From contig RMBW01000041.1 in assembly GCA_004009845.1 (NCBI GenBank), positions 1 to 64,000 on the forward strand: DNA of 64,000 nt, given 5' to 3'. The notes beneath the pieces were generated by a model, which was not told the DNA's origin, ran no database searches, and worked only from the letters and a program-made list of their open reading frames with translations. Below are positions 1 through 12,275 of this stretch, piece by piece. Source of the stretch: Davidsoniella eucalypti (lineage: Eukaryota > Ascomycota > Sordariomycetes > Microascales > Ceratocystidaceae). Position 1 is the first letter of the stretch. The number at the start of each line of letters is the position of its first letter. Both the position numbers and the translations under genes were made by a program.

Positions 1-87
1 AAATCAGGTCTATTAGTTATGTTACTTGGAGGTCACTTTGGGACTGACCATACACAATGGCTCTGATTCCGCTTACTAAGCATACAT

Positions 88-96
88 CATGTCAAG
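88..96. repeat. 9-bp target site duplication, left copy
   Basis: The nonamer catgtcaag lies directly outside the left terminal inverted repeat and recurs exactly at 821-829 outside the right one. A 9-bp duplication is typical of Mutator-like (MULE) insertions. Confidence 0.9.
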
Positions 97-246
97 GAGT
101 CAAGCTAATTTAACAGTTGGGATTTTAATTTCACAGTTACGCTAGCCGTATTAGGAAATTGTAGTCACGTGACATCGTCGATTACAAGAAGTCAAAAATA
201 TTTCTTACATTGCATCACCACTTCATCACTACTATAAGATGAAACA
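97..246 (+). repeat. Left terminal inverted repeat of the MULE
   Basis: The sequence reads gagtcaagctaatttaacag at its outer end and pairs as reverse complement with 671-820. It contains a cacgtg E-box-like palindrome at about 165-170, which is present in both arms. Confidence 0.9.
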
Positions 247-369
247 TATGTAATTGAATATTATAAAGCAGTAAAAATCTATGAAGACGGTCCCTCACCG
301 TTATTACCTCCTGCTCACGATGATGAAAACCTTCACCACCCTACTCTTTTATTTTCTACACACACCACA

Positions 370-702
370 ATGGCATCATCATCTATGGATAAAGGGCTAT
401 CTATAGATACCACAGACACCCCTGTTATACGGCTTGCCCCTCCTCCAACAATACACTACCACTCTCGAGAGGCACTTTTCCAAGGCATTAATGCATGGGC
501 TTCTGTACGTGGGTACGCCTTTTCAACTGTGTCTTCTTACACCAATGGTGGTATGAAATCAGTGGTCTATGGCTGTGATCGGCATGGCAAGCTTAACACA
601 CGTACAAAACCGTCTATACGTAAAGGCTCGTCTCGGGTAACTAGCTGTCTTTTTTCTATTCTGGCATGCATGTTTAATCTTATAGTAGTGGTGAAGTGGT
701 GA
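370..702 (+). pseudogene. Truncated MULE transposase N-terminus (FAR1-like DNA-binding region)
   Basis: The open frame encodes 110 aa from an ATG at 370. Residues of roughly 31-90 resemble the FAR1/WRKY-GCM1-type zinc-binding region at the start of MULE transposases: a SREALFQGINAWASVRGYAF block, then VVYGCDRHGK with its Cys, and a later SRVTSC. The frame then runs into the right inverted repeat and stops. The zinc-binding C-terminal half, the MULE catalytic domain and the SWIM finger are all absent, so this is an internal-deletion derivative. It may still bind terminal repeats if translated; that is inference. Confidence 0.72.
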
Positions 703-820
703 TGCGATGTAAGAAATATTTTTGATTTCTTGTAATCGACGATGTCACGTGACTACAATTTCCTAATACGGCTAGCGTAACTGTGAAATTAAAATCCCAA
801 CTGTTAAATTAGCTTGACTC
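671..820 (-). repeat. Right terminal inverted repeat of the MULE
   Basis: This is the reverse complement of 97-246 with about four differences. The last 32 codons of the transposase stub run into it. Confidence 0.9.
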
Positions 821-829
821 CATGTCAAG
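821..829. repeat. 9-bp target site duplication, right copy
   Basis: Exact copy of the nonamer at 88-96. Confidence 0.9.
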
Positions 830-2297
830 TGGGCCAAGTATAAGTAAAATGAATGTTTAGTCATTGAATATGTAGTACGTCAAGAGCAATGATTTTCATC
901 AACAGTCAATCAATTGTCACTAACACGTCAAAAATATACAAGGGTCACATATAATGTATAGTTTAAAGAAAAGCAACATGTATAAAGGTGAAGAGAGGGA
1001 TAAAAAATTGAAAAATTCAGCTAAACATGTCCCGGCCTCTGCCCATCCTAGTCCAAAAGATAGGGGAAAAAAGTAAACTTGAAGAAATTTACACATAGAG
1101 CGAATGTATAGAAGGTCAAATAAAGTGAAGAAAAAAACAAGAATAGACAGAAGACTGGGCGAAACGGCAACGCTTTCCCGGATTTTCAAGTAGAAAGAGT
1201 CACGGAAATCTCTGTTCATCATCCCATCATAAAAGTCGTAAGATAAAAAAGAAAAGAAAGCAGACAGTAAGGAAAAAAAGAAAATTGAAGAATACTGTGC
1301 CAGATGAGTGGTATAGTCTAGCACCTTACAAGGTGGTAAAGAATCGAAAAGACAAAGGAAAATAAGGAATGGATTTTAAGTTGGTGTATTTGGCGAAGTC
1401 GGGAAAAAGTAAGGAGAGTGTCGACGGTATAAGCTCTGAGTTTAGCTTGTGATAGGTAAAAAGAGTGGATGGATAACGATTGAAATCGGGTATAAAACGC
1501 CGGCGAATATTGCCGTGCATCAAAATGCAGCAAAGTGTGGGAAAATAGATCTAATCGGCCAAGAGAGCATTCCTCGTCCATCAAGAGACAAAGGCATCTG
1601 CATCTAGTGCCGTAGAAAAGAATAAGATAGATGGTTTGTTGGGTGTGTTTTGTGCTGCACATAAGATAAAACCGTGAGGCAATGCGCAACGTAGTGCAAC
1701 TTGCAAGTATTTCTGTCAGCTAGCAGACAGTACTATGCAGTGCAGTACTGAAATTTTGAGTACTTGGATATCCAGACAGAAGACGAAAGGAAAGCAAGAA
1801 AAAAAGAGAAAAAATACAAAGCAACGGAACGAAAACAAATCTGGAATCATGTTTTGGTCATGTTGTCATAAAAATTAGGGCTTGGTGTACAGGAAGCTGG
1901 TGCTGTAGTCGTCGTTCCCAGCTTAGAAATGAGATTGTGTGAAGATATCAGACCATCCAAAAAAAATACAGAAAGAGACCGCTCGATAGAAAGCAAGAGC
2001 AAAGAAAGAGATTTCGTGGCGTTGATGAAAGTAAACAAAACAAAAAAAGATGATGAGAGAGCCGTATTGAGTTTCTAACATCCATTCATCATAGAGGCGT
2101 AGCGTTATATCAGTCAGTTATAGAATGTCAGTCGTTATTGCAAGCAGAGCCAAGCAGCGCACAAGCATCGAAAACGGGATAAGTCAGTTTAGTCGTTAAA
2201 TAAAAGCCAAGAGCAAAGCAAAAGAGAAAAAAATGAGTATACGTGAGAAAGGACAAGATGGAAAATGGAGGCCATAAAAGACTCTGTTGCTTTGCTT
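830..2297. other. Intergenic; purine-rich top strand, no gene recognised
   Basis: No frame here resembles a known protein. The top strand is strongly A/G-rich from about 940 to 2280, so a bottom-strand transcript would be pyrimidine-rich, as seen in untranslated regions elsewhere in the window. It is probably the 3' untranslated and downstream region of the gene at 2298-4337, possibly with a noncoding transcript. Confidence 0.4.
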
Positions 2298-4337
2298 CTA
2301 GTGCTGGCGCTGCTGGTGGATCTCGCGGAGACGGGAATCGATATAGGCTAGCTTAGTCTCGAGATCAGGCTTTTCAGAGTCAGAGTTGTCGGGAGGGTAC
2401 GAGGTCGGCATATATTGTATAGTCGCAAATGGCTTCCGAGCATCGCTTGCAGTGACATCAAAGCTAGAGTCGGCCTGAGACACGCGTGCAGGGAAAGTGA
2501 AGCTTGGGTTCAGGGCGCCGGCAAAGGGAGAGCCAAGACGAGCAGGATGGGACAAGACAGGCGCAGCCAAAAGCACCTTCTCGGTCGTTCTGGCCGAGAT
2601 TATCGGACCAGCCTCCAGGAGCATAGATGGTAGCGGCGGCATAGGAGGAGCATCCTTCAGAAGCTCTTCAATCGAGGGCCGTTGGGCCACCTGGTCGCGG
2701 GGAATGTACTCCGAGTTGGAACGGCCACGACGTCTGACAAACTCAACGCCAATCTTCGCCGGGTCAATGTACAGATCACCGCCCAGACTAGGTCTCTTGA
2801 TGCGACGCGGTGCCTGAGATGGCTGGCGGCTGCGACGTCTTTGATGCTGAGTGTTCGACCGGCTTCTAGTCAGGCGAACAGGAGACTGCAGACCTCGACG
2901 GCCGCTAGTGTTATCACGCGAAACGGGAGCACTGAACGACGCCGCCTCGGCCAACCCGGCAGTGCTAGGCCCTGAGATAGGCGCCGAATGAGGCACCGAG
3001 ATGGGCGCGGGCACGATGGCAGTGCTTCGCGGAATGGGCGCAGGGCTCATAAGGCGACGGGGCGCGTTTCCGAAGAAGTTAAGGACAGGAGATGGCTCTT
3101 GAGATATGAGGGGGGATTCTTCACTGCTCGAAATCGAGATCGGCTCTGGAACCGACATGGTAAGCTGTGCCAGAGGTCCGTGAGGCTGCATCGACTCGGA
3201 AGTGCTGACAGTTAGCGAGACCTGCATATCGCGCGCCGAAAATACAGAGCCGAAGGGTGTCGAGCGGCGGTATTGTCTGGCCATGATGCGGTTATTTCTC
3301 GGATCGGGCAGCAAAAGCTGGTGAGGGCGCATAAACGACGACGCGTTTCTGGACCGGCAAAGCTCGCGGAGGTGCTGGCGCGTAGCGGCGCAAGTGTGAG
3401 GCCACTGCACAAAGGCAGAGCCCATAGGCGTAACGCTGCGGCGCATTCTGCCTGGCTGGCGAGAGGTGCTACGAGCGCCCTTCCACGACCGTTTGGCGGC
3501 GCGGGAAACGCGGATGCAAACGCCCTGGGGCGGGATGCCGTTTTTGCCAGTGCTAAAAGGAGTGACTTTGGGGTCTTGGAGATACATGACGTAGGTCGCC
3601 CAAAGATGGTCGCTCATCGCCTTGGTCCACGGCGCTTTGCGCGCCTTAAGCTCGGTTCTCTCGTCCATGGTGATGTCGGAATCTGGTACAGTTTCGGGGC
3701 GCACAAGAGGTTCAAAGGAGGCTCCAAGTCCGATCGAGGCGACGGGCTTGAAATCGGGGTCGTTGAAGGTTGCTTCGTCAGAGAGGATTGACGCTCTGCT
3801 GAAAACAGAAGAGCTCGTCAAGGTCGAGCGCGCAGTGGACGGTCTGCTCGACTCCCGGTCAGGAGACGAGGGCTCGCTTTCGATGGCTGAGTCGATGGAC
3901 CAGTCAGGGTAGCGACGCGGCGAGAGCGATGGCGCATGGCCGGGCATGGGTGTGTGAGGGGTGGTGAGCCGGCCTCTCGGTCTAGGAACCGACAGGGAGC
4001 CATCGTGGAGATCCAACAGGCTCGTGAAGGCAGGGTAGGCGGCACCCAGGCCATTGGGCTGCTCCTCGCTCTGCTCAGGCTCTTCAATGCTCGGGATGGG
4101 GATATCTGCGGCCTCAACGGACGCCAAGAACTGCTGAGTGGGCGCAGACAGCAGTGATAGGTTGCGCTTCTTGAGCTTGAAGCGTTGGCGAGGAGGCGAG
4201 GGCGCGCGAAGCATGGGGCTCGATTCGCCATCGTCCTGGGCCATGGGCTCCGGGGTTGCGGGCATATTTCTCGCAAAGTCGGCGTCATGGAGGCGAAAGC
4301 CACGCGGTAATGTGGCCGCGCCTTTGAAGCTGCTCAT
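2298..4337 (-). CDS. Conserved fungal protein of unknown function, Ser/Pro-rich, 679 aa
   Basis: This is a single exon. I start it at the ATG at 4337 (MSSFKGAATLPRGFR); the frame stays open for 52 codons upstream, but that stretch is low-complexity and looks like leader. Residues 1-230 are disordered and Ser/Pro-rich with a basic patch near 51-60 (QRFKLKKRNL). Residues about 231-330 form the only compact-looking block, beginning KARKAPWTKAMSDHLWATYV and including VTPF, GVC and AFVQWPHTC; my recollection is that such blocks are conserved in Pezizomycotina orthologues, but I can give no function. The remainder is Ser/Arg/Pro-rich, with an Arg-rich run near 540-570 and a charged helical C-terminus. 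Regulatory or nuclear roles would fit the composition but are not shown. It stands alone, with no operon-like neighbour. Confidence 0.8.
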   Translation of the reverse strand: MSSFKGAATLPRGFRLHDADFARNMPATPEPMAQDDGESSPMLRAPSPPRQRFKLKKRNLSLLSAPTQQFLASVEAADIPIPSIEEPEQSEEQPNGLGAAYPAFTSLLDLHDGSLSVPRPRGRLTTPHTPMPGHAPSLSPRRYPDWSIDSAIESEPSSPDRESSRPSTARSTLTSSSVFSRASILSDEATFNDPDFKPVASIGLGASFEPLVRPETVPDSDITMDERTELKARKAPWTKAMSDHLWATYVMYLQDPKVTPFSTGKNGIPPQGVCIRVSRAAKRSWKGARSTSRQPGRMRRSVTPMGSAFVQWPHTCAATRQHLRELCRSRNASSFMRPHQLLLPDPRNNRIMARQYRRSTPFGSVFSARDMQVSLTVSTSESMQPHGPLAQLTMSVPEPISISSSEESPLISQEPSPVLNFFGNAPRRLMSPAPIPRSTAIVPAPISVPHSAPISGPSTAGLAEAASFSAPVSRDNTSGRRGLQSPVRLTRSRSNTQHQRRRSRQPSQAPRRIKRPSLGGDLYIDPAKIGVEFVRRRGRSNSEYIPRDQVAQRPSIEELLKDAPPMPPLPSMLLEAGPIISARTTEKVLLAAPVLSHPARLGSPFAGALNPSFTFPARVSQADSSFDVTASDARKPFATIQYMPTSYPPDNSDSEKPDLETKLAYIDSRLREIHQQRQH

Positions 4338-5930
4338 GACGGCGGATTGGCTGGGCTTGGAGAAGATGGTGGTTTGTGATATGTATAGCGGTACTTGTTT
4401 CAGTGGGCGTAGTGTTCTACGGCCTCTGGGTTCACAGCAGAAGAAAGAACAAGAAGATGCTGCGATGGAACCCGTGTAAGAGGCGCCAGGCAATCGTTTT
4501 AATCAACTAACTATTGACTTCAGACTCTGCGTTACGATGTCGTTGTAAGCAATAAGAAGGCACTAGCAAAGCAAGGGATCGCGTGGTGGAATGTCGAGAC
4601 CCTTGCCTGGCAAAGGAAAAGAGCGCAATACTAAGAAACAAGGAATAAAAGATGAGGGCTGGAATATTGCGACGGCGCAATACTCTTGAGAAATAAGTAA
4701 TAAAATAATACAGAGGCAGGCTTGCCTGTCTCTCGTCTCGTCCAAATTCCCAGGCAGAGACAACGCCCGGCAACCACAGGCGCAAGGAAAGCGTGGTGGG
4801 GAGTATTTTAACGTGAGACCAGAAAGAAACAGACTGGCAAACAGGCCAAGTCGTGGCACAAGAACTCGAGGCGCAGGCAATCAAAATGCAGGCCAGTTCC
4901 AGGTCTGCGTACAGTTCTAGGTACACTTGCAGGTACAGGTACAGAAACAGAAACAGATAGATATGCAGAGTGTATGTGGTTGTTCCTGACTAGCCAAGCA
5001 GCAAGAAAAGAATAGAATAGAAGGTAGGCCTCTCTCTCTAAGTAGCTGGCTATGAATTAGGCCAAGAACGAGTCGGCCGGTTCGAGATCAGAGTGCGAGT
5101 CCGGGAAATGGGCGCACAAATGGGGTCTGGCGAAATATATGAGGAGTATTAAGGATCAATAGATAATAGTAATGGAAGAAGAAGCTCAATGAAAAGTCAT
5201 GATAGGGAGTCCAGAAGACATAGAAAACGTGAATATGTCTCTGGCACTACTAGGAAAGAGATTGTCCTGCTTGGTCTTTTTATATAGGCGGCGCGGTCCA
5301 GGGCAATTCTTAGGACGCAATGATGTCGTCGATTCGAATACCAGCAGCAAAGAAACGGACACTCCAATGATCGAACAGGCTGCGCGTTATTCGAGCGAGG
5401 AAGCGGGAGAAAAGAATACAGCGAGGACACCAAACATAAACGAACGACGAAGGAGTGACAAGCTCAGCGAGGCCGATTAACTGGGCGACAGCAAAGAACA
5501 AGGAAAACAATGATATACAAAATAAAAATAAAGAAGAAAGGGAGGCAGCTCAGTTGAAGCTGGATCACAGCAAGATAAACGACCGTTGGTGAAGCCAAGA
5601 AAATAAAATAAAAGGGTAAAAACAAAAGAAGAAGAAAACGGAAGGAAAACAGAGAGGGGATTGGGCGCAGAGCTCTGAATACAATGAAGGCAGTTGCCTG
5701 CTACGGCGGCTGCAACTTCAACGGCAGCTACTGTCATTTTTTTCTTCAACTGTACTATTTGTTCAGCGTGTAAGAAGATGAGGGAAGGAGCGAAGGAACG
5801 GTGCGAGTCAAGGAAAGACCCAGGTTCTTGCCCAGCGCCAGAGTCGCACCTGCCGCTGTGAAATACGCCGTAATAATGGGAAGGAACCTGGTCCTCGTCA
5901 ACCCAGCGGGCCCTACTTAAGATTGGCTTT
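4338..5930 (-). other. Probable long pyrimidine-rich 5' leader and promoter of the gene at 2298-4337
   Basis: On the bottom strand this stretch is C/T-rich, as in other leaders of this genome. It contains only short frames that resemble nothing known. The boundary at 5930 is where the skew fades and is approximate. Confidence 0.35.
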
Positions 5931-8900
5931 TATTTTATTTTTATTTTTTTCCCTTATTCTTCAACGTGACGACTTCGTTCTTTATCTCTTTGGGCAAAAC
6001 AATGAATTCAAGTGAAATTACCATCGATCATGAATGCACACAGTGCTGCCACTGTGCGAGGATCACAAGTCGATGGCGTCAATTGAATTGGTTCTTTACG
6101 TAGAAGCCCGATTGATTAATCTGTACTCGAAAACCTGCAGCATTCCCTCCCACTCACTCTGTTATACGTTTGCATGTGCTTCCTAAGCAACCTACAGCGC
6201 AAGGGATGGTGCGGTTTTTCTTCTTTTTCTACGGATTCAAAACAAACCAGCAAAGAAAACAACAACAAAGCTCGAACAAACTAACTTGCTTCATTTGTTG
6301 TTTTTCTAGTCGTTTTCTGGTTCCTTCCTGTCTGTGACGCGCAAAGAATAAATAAAGAATTGATCGAACTAATACGCCACTGTGCGTGGGTGGCGTACTT
6401 CGCACTGTTCACTCTAAACAGTGTGTGTTCATTTCCCTCCAGACCAGGCCTCTTATGATATCACATTGCCAATATTCTACCATCTCATTTGCGCCAGAGA
6501 TCGCCCTGCCGTTCTATCGTGCCATACATAGTACAATGCCACGGCTTATATATACATGACGGTATACAAATATATGCCGTCAGGCTCGTCATAGCCAGAA
6601 TCCACCAATCAGTCTCTAGCTGGGCTTGTATGTAGTTGGACTCTCTATGGCGCAGGAGACTAAAACCCTGCTAATACGTACACACACAGATTATGTAAAG
6701 CATGTGCTCTGTACCTGCCTCCATATCTAGCTGGATATGTATGTTATATGCAAGATCGCCTTCTCGTCTAGTAGTAAGTAGATCTGCCTATCAAGGAACT
6801 TAGTTGGTAGTCATCTGCTGCATTCTTCAGGTGACCTTTGTCTTTAAGTTTCCAGGAATCAGGGCCGTGGTTAGTCCTCGGCCTAGTCTAGTGGAAGCTA
6901 CAGTGTCAGATCAGGCTAGGTATTACAGCGCTAGCGAAAGCCATTCTCTTCGCTATCGTTACTATTATTAATATTTTCTTTGACTATTGCAGCTATGTGT
7001 CTAAGTATGTACATTTATGCCCGAGCCCATTAGTCAATTTCGAGACGAAACGAAGAAAAAGACAGGACGAGGGACAAAGACAATCCTTTCGTCCTATGGG
7101 TTCTCATGACTCCTCCTCTAGCCCAAGAAACTGTGTCTTGTTGCCTCTCAATTGGGCCTCTCTTGATGGCGGTTAACCTGCAGCCTAAGAAATGATTCAA
7201 GCCTTGCCAAAACGCCAATGCATTTTTGCATCTATATCATAAGCCATTTATAGGGCAGGTGGCCTCTTCAAGCGGTCAAGCACTTTGAAGAAAAGAAGAA
7301 GAATAAAAAGGAAAAAACTTCATCTTCTTACATGTACTATCAGATCTCCAGCATCAGTAGTAATGTATCTTGCCGGATTAGTAGCACCCGGACGAAGCTT
7401 AGCAGGCCTGGGGACCCTAGCCACACCTAAAAGACGGTGAACAAGAGAAAGCAAGATGCTACTGTCTGTGATCAAGGTCTTGGAAAAAGCCAGAAAGGAA
7501 CAACCCAGTGGCAAAGAACAACGAAGTGCCCTGTACTTTTGGCTTGTCAAACCTCTTTCGAGTTCTGGCTAGAGCTGTAAGCTAGGCTAAACAGGGCCAG
7601 ACCATGTTTTGGATACATATAATTCTAACATCTTGAGCTGACTTACACGCAGGCCTCGTGATAGCATTGCAATTAATTGTTCTTTTTACTATTTCCTTTC
7701 AAATTTCTAGTTTTGATAGCACTCAGAGACAGCATCACCAGTTCGGGTTCCTCCGGGTCGAGTGAATAATATAATATAACAAGGGAACAAGCCAGTAAAC
7801 GAACATATGGAGCGGGGCAGCTCTTCATGTTACTTATTTCGGAACAAGATAGCAAAGTTTTCACGTCTCGTTTGACAACGCATCGACCCGCGTTTGTTCT
7901 GGCCCAGGCTCTCTCTCTCTCTCTCTCTCTCTTCTTAGGCTGTTCTCCTTCTATTGCCAGCGGAGAAGCGACTGCAACTTAGCGTCCGTCCATTGATACG
8001 ACAATGACAAGATAGCGACCAGATTGGGATACTTGTCCTAAATAGCGATACGCCAAACAGTGACATTACAAGCACACTACAACTATGTAAGTATCTATGT
8101 TTTCTTTTTTTTGGAGCCAGCACATATGAATGGTCGTGTAAGTCACCTTGATGGCAAGTCTACAGAAATAGAAAGAGGGGAAACTATAGGAAAAGAAAAT
8201 GGCTGGGGGACAGACTAAGACCTAAAAAGCCATATATACCAAAACTATCGCGACGTTACTCGAAAGGAGCGGGGAAGAAACGACGATAACATCATGAGGG
8301 GACAAGACTAGCAAAGGAAGCCCTTCAGTTCCAACTAATATGCTCGACTATTGTGTAGTTGACCTCTGAAAACCACGTTGATAACAGTTTTGGTGTGTAA
8401 TATAAAGCATGGTTTCTCCTAAGCCAGGCAAGAAAGAAAGGAACCACTGGAAAAAATGACAGAAAAAAATGACGTTGAAATAAACGCGTGAATAGCGCGA
8501 ACGCGTCAGAAGAAGAAAAAAACAACATGCTTGAATAATGTTACATTTTTACACAATGAATAAAAATAAATATTTGTGGGAGCTAACAGCGCAAGGGTTA
8601 GGGTACATGCACACCTCGCTTAGGGTTTTTGTGGCGTTCAACACATCATCGTAAGCCCAAAAATTAAAAACAAAATTAAAAAAAAAGAATTGCTAGAGAT
8701 TTCTACTTGTGTTGATTTACTTCCTGCCGGCTAGAATACGACGGCAACGTAGAGGACAAGGGAAAAGAACAAGAAAAAAAATGAAGGAAATACTGGTCAT
8801 TCCCATATCGAAGTGCAACCCTAGGGAGAAGAACCCGTGAACGATATTAGTCCGCTGATATAACGGATAGAAAGAACCAATAATACGAAGCATGTCTCTT

Positions 8901-11900
8901 AATACCTGAACCTATCCGCTATTATGACGTGCCGGCTTCAATATTGCAATATATTTGGCTTGTGTAGAACACCATCGGTTTCGGATCGTCTGGGTTATAT
9001 AGCTTCTCTGCTAACATTGAGTCAGATAGTGGCAATTGTTTGGAGATGCTGCTTAAGAATCTGCCACTGTGATCATGAAATCCCACCACTTACGCGTGGA
9101 TTCAGCAAGCCACCCAAAGCCAGAGCGCCAGTAGGTATATTTGAGCGGAGATATTAACCTGTTTCCACCACCCTATATCTTGTGGCTCCCAGTGTGATAT
9201 GGTATGTGATAATTGACTCAAGACTACAATAGGCTCTCTCTTTATTTGTCTCTGGATAGATTCTTCCCTTCCGTGTTTGTTTTGCTTGTTGCTTGTTTCT
9301 TTATTGACTAAACGTGTCTACAAGTGTTTACTTTGGCATCCTGTTATAGCTGAAATCCTAGCCCGCTGTCAGGCTTAGGTGCTAATTGCTGTAATATTTA
9401 TGGGCTGGCGAACTACAAGTGGCTGGAGAGAATATGATATACTGGATAAAACACCTGCCACCATGTAAGGGGTATCTTAAGATAAAAGCAAAGACACCGG
9501 AAGATAGAGGCAAGCTTGGGAACAAAAGTACTTTGTTACCCTGTCTGGGAGTTTAATATTTACTTTATTATCTGTATAACTCGCTTGAGCTGGGCTTAGA
9601 ATTCTGTCGTCAGGCGGACTCCAACACCCCCTTTTTTATCGTCATTGTTTTTTGTTTTATATGTATTTTTTTTCTAGTGCCGTGGAATCAATAGCTGGGA
9701 CTTGGATTTCCGAGAAAAACCAAACAAGTAGAATTGAAGAAAAATGCCGCTCGATCTTCAATACTTGTTTAATTCTTTTCAGTAGTGTAACAAACAATAA
9801 GACAGGGAACTAGGCGACCCGAGGAAAAGAAAAACAAACAAGAGACAAACATATGCAATGCATGTGGAATAAGAAAGATACAGCAAATGGAAAAAAAAGA
9901 AGAATGAATCAATATCGGGAAGAAAAGATATCCGGCTGAGATGGCTCGCTTTGCGGCTCTTCAAGTACCAGAACATGATACATGACTGCCCTGGATTGAA
10001 GGCTATAGTGGGCTGTTACTAAGATCTGCTATTTGTGAGAAGAGGTGACACTTGCCCTCACAGTTGTACTCACATGGGGATTTTCTGCTAAGCTTTCCGG
10101 ACATGTGGAGAGAATAACAATAAGCTGCTGACAAAATGAAAGGAGAAACTACATAGACCTTCCAAGGAGGTTTCTACTGTAGATACTAGAAGTACAAATA
10201 AAAGGGCTTTAGAATCGTATGAGGAATTCAAGGGTGAGTGCAAGTGTCAGCTCCGTGGGTTGCCCGGGCCAAGTCTTAGCCAAGTGCCTAGGCTCTGTTC
10301 GCCTCGACTACATAGAGTTCGGGACCGAGCAGAACAAAGGGCGTTATCGGTAGCTTGGCTTGGCTTGTCTTGGATACCACTACTAACCATGATGGGGGAT
10401 AAAGATGCTGATTGGCGTAATTAGGCTTCATGTCAGCCAGAAGGCGAGGCTAATATCGTGGTTTCGACATCTCGGCTGGTGGGTTGACCGTTAGGGACAA
10501 TAAGGGCGACAGGACAGGTGAAAAGCCCCGGCACTGCAGCATCGATTCTGTATTTGGACTTTGAAGAATAGTGATGTTTTTGGTGTTTGGCAAATATCGT
10601 CTGACATGATATCGATCGAGTATCGATCGTGGATATGCAGGCCGAAGATGGAGCATCGCCATCTCTATTTACTTTCAGATGAAAATGGCTGTTTATTTGT
10701 TTTGTTTCGTATTGCCACAAATGTTTATTTACACTCCAAAACAAAAGACAAAAACTTGTTTGCCGGCCTTTTTGCAACGCAACGCATTGTTTTTTTCTCT
10801 TTTAGTCATATTACTTGTTTTAGCATTTCGCTGGGCCTCCGTGCGCCTCGAGAGAAGCATTGAAGCAAGCCTGACCTAAGCGTGCTAAGGAAGAAGTTCT
10901 TTTTTGCTTTACAAATCCCGCTTAGGGCTTATGGCGCACAGCCAGTGTATGAAACTTGCCCTTACATCCACTTCAACAGGACGCTGTACCGCTATAAGAA
11001 ATTGATTTCTGTGGAATCTACCGGCTTTCTGCTTGGGTTCTTGAAGGAAACTCCATGGACGCACTGTGCCTTTGATAATCTCCTCTCCTCACCCCTCGAT
11101 TTACCGAGAAATGACGGAGGCAGAACGACGGACAAGATAGCACGGCATTGGCAGACGAGGAATACCTGGCTGGCTCGACACAACGCCTTCTGGGCTTTCG
11201 ACCTGACTAAACTGTAGTTGCAAGCATGGCCATTGTGTAATTTTCCATTGAGGGCTAGGGAGATTTTGAGCTTTGAACACGGTGATAATAAAGCCATGTT
11301 TTGAATATGAGAAAAGCCGCTGTAACCCACAGACCAAAGCCTAGGAGGGAGACAAGAGGGTGGCGAGTAGTCGATCATCGTTCGGATATGGGACTTGCTT
11401 AGTATAGCTTCTAAAATGGCCGATGAGAACATTAAATAGGTAATATACATATTGTCGAGAATATAGCCATTGCAATATACGGGTTTGCTTTACGGACTAT
11501 TCTATTGGAAGTGCCTTGGCACTTATCTTAGCGATTTGATATAAGGAGCCATGATGAGGGCGAAGAAAAGTCAGGGCAGGCCTCCGTCTGAACTGAAAGA
11601 TGGAGACTCCAGACTCTAAGCATATAGACTGCCAGTGACTGTATGATCCAGCCAAAGTATTTCGAACAAGGACATCGGTGGTGGTGCTGGTGGTACTAGA
11701 ACTGGCGATGGCAATAGTCCGTTCGAATCAGTTCGTACAACCACGTAGGTATGATGCATATATCGAAATCTAGCAGTATTGGCCATGTTTGCACACTGTC
11801 ATAACTTCGAGTCTTTCTCCAAGACTTGGCTTGCTCTGACATTCGATATCGGGTAGGCAAACCACTGCCGATTAAAGCTGAAAAGATGTGGCTTTTGATT

Positions 11901-12275
11901 GGCCAGTATTTTGGTGGGATGATGGGCTCTCTATAGCGCAAACTGGGAAAGTACCGCAAGGCGCCTGATCGTGCAACAGCCTGATCCGGACAAAGCCACA
12001 AGATAAAAACAATCGCATCGAGGTTTCATTTTTTCTTATACTGGATAATCGAGACTCGATAGCATCTCATACAATTATAAACCGCCATACCAGCATCGTT
12101 TATCGTTTATCGTTTGTCGGCTTGTGCGACGTCGAGCGGGAACTTCCTTTCTTGCGTCTTGGCGACTCACTTGTGTTTCACAACCTCTAATAGCCAGACT
12201 ATTTGTTGTATCTATAGCCACTGACCGGACTAACCCATCAGGCCCATCAGACTCAGGTCGGCAGTCGATATCACA
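5931..12275. other. 6.3-kb region without a recognisable gene
   Basis: Only short, unrelated frames of under 115 codons occur here and none joins into a plausible spliced gene. Patches of bottom-strand pyrimidine skew (about 7040-7340, 8150-8560 and 9700-9960) could mark noncoding transcripts. No tRNA B-box with a pairing T-arm was found. The last 150 bp upstream of 12276 would hold the RTG2-like promoter; a short CGTTTAT-type tandem repeat sits near 12097-12118. Confidence 0.5.
7909..7932. repeat. (CT)12 microsatellite
   Basis: Twelve uninterrupted CT units inside the gene-free region. Confidence 0.95.

Larger units (their letters stand above)
97..820 (+). mobile_element. Non-autonomous Mutator-like element (MULE), 724 bp
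   Basis: The element is bounded by two 150-bp terminal inverted repeats (97-246 and 671-820) that differ at about four positions, three of them transitions, and by a perfect 9-bp target duplication. Long inverted repeats with a 9-bp duplication match the MULE superfamily; Hop of Fusarium oxysporum is a known fungal member. The interior (247-670) encodes only the beginning of a transposase-like protein, so the copy must depend on an autonomous relative elsewhere. The close match of the two repeats suggests a fairly recent insertion. Confidence 0.88.

Noticed and set aside
8590..8630. Telomere-like gggttaggg and cttaggg motifs
   Set aside because: Only isolated partial units; no tandem array.
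10433..11450. Overlapping frames of 100-152 codons on both strands
   Set aside because: No family resemblance, no coherent splice joins, and similar lengths on both strands as expected by chance.
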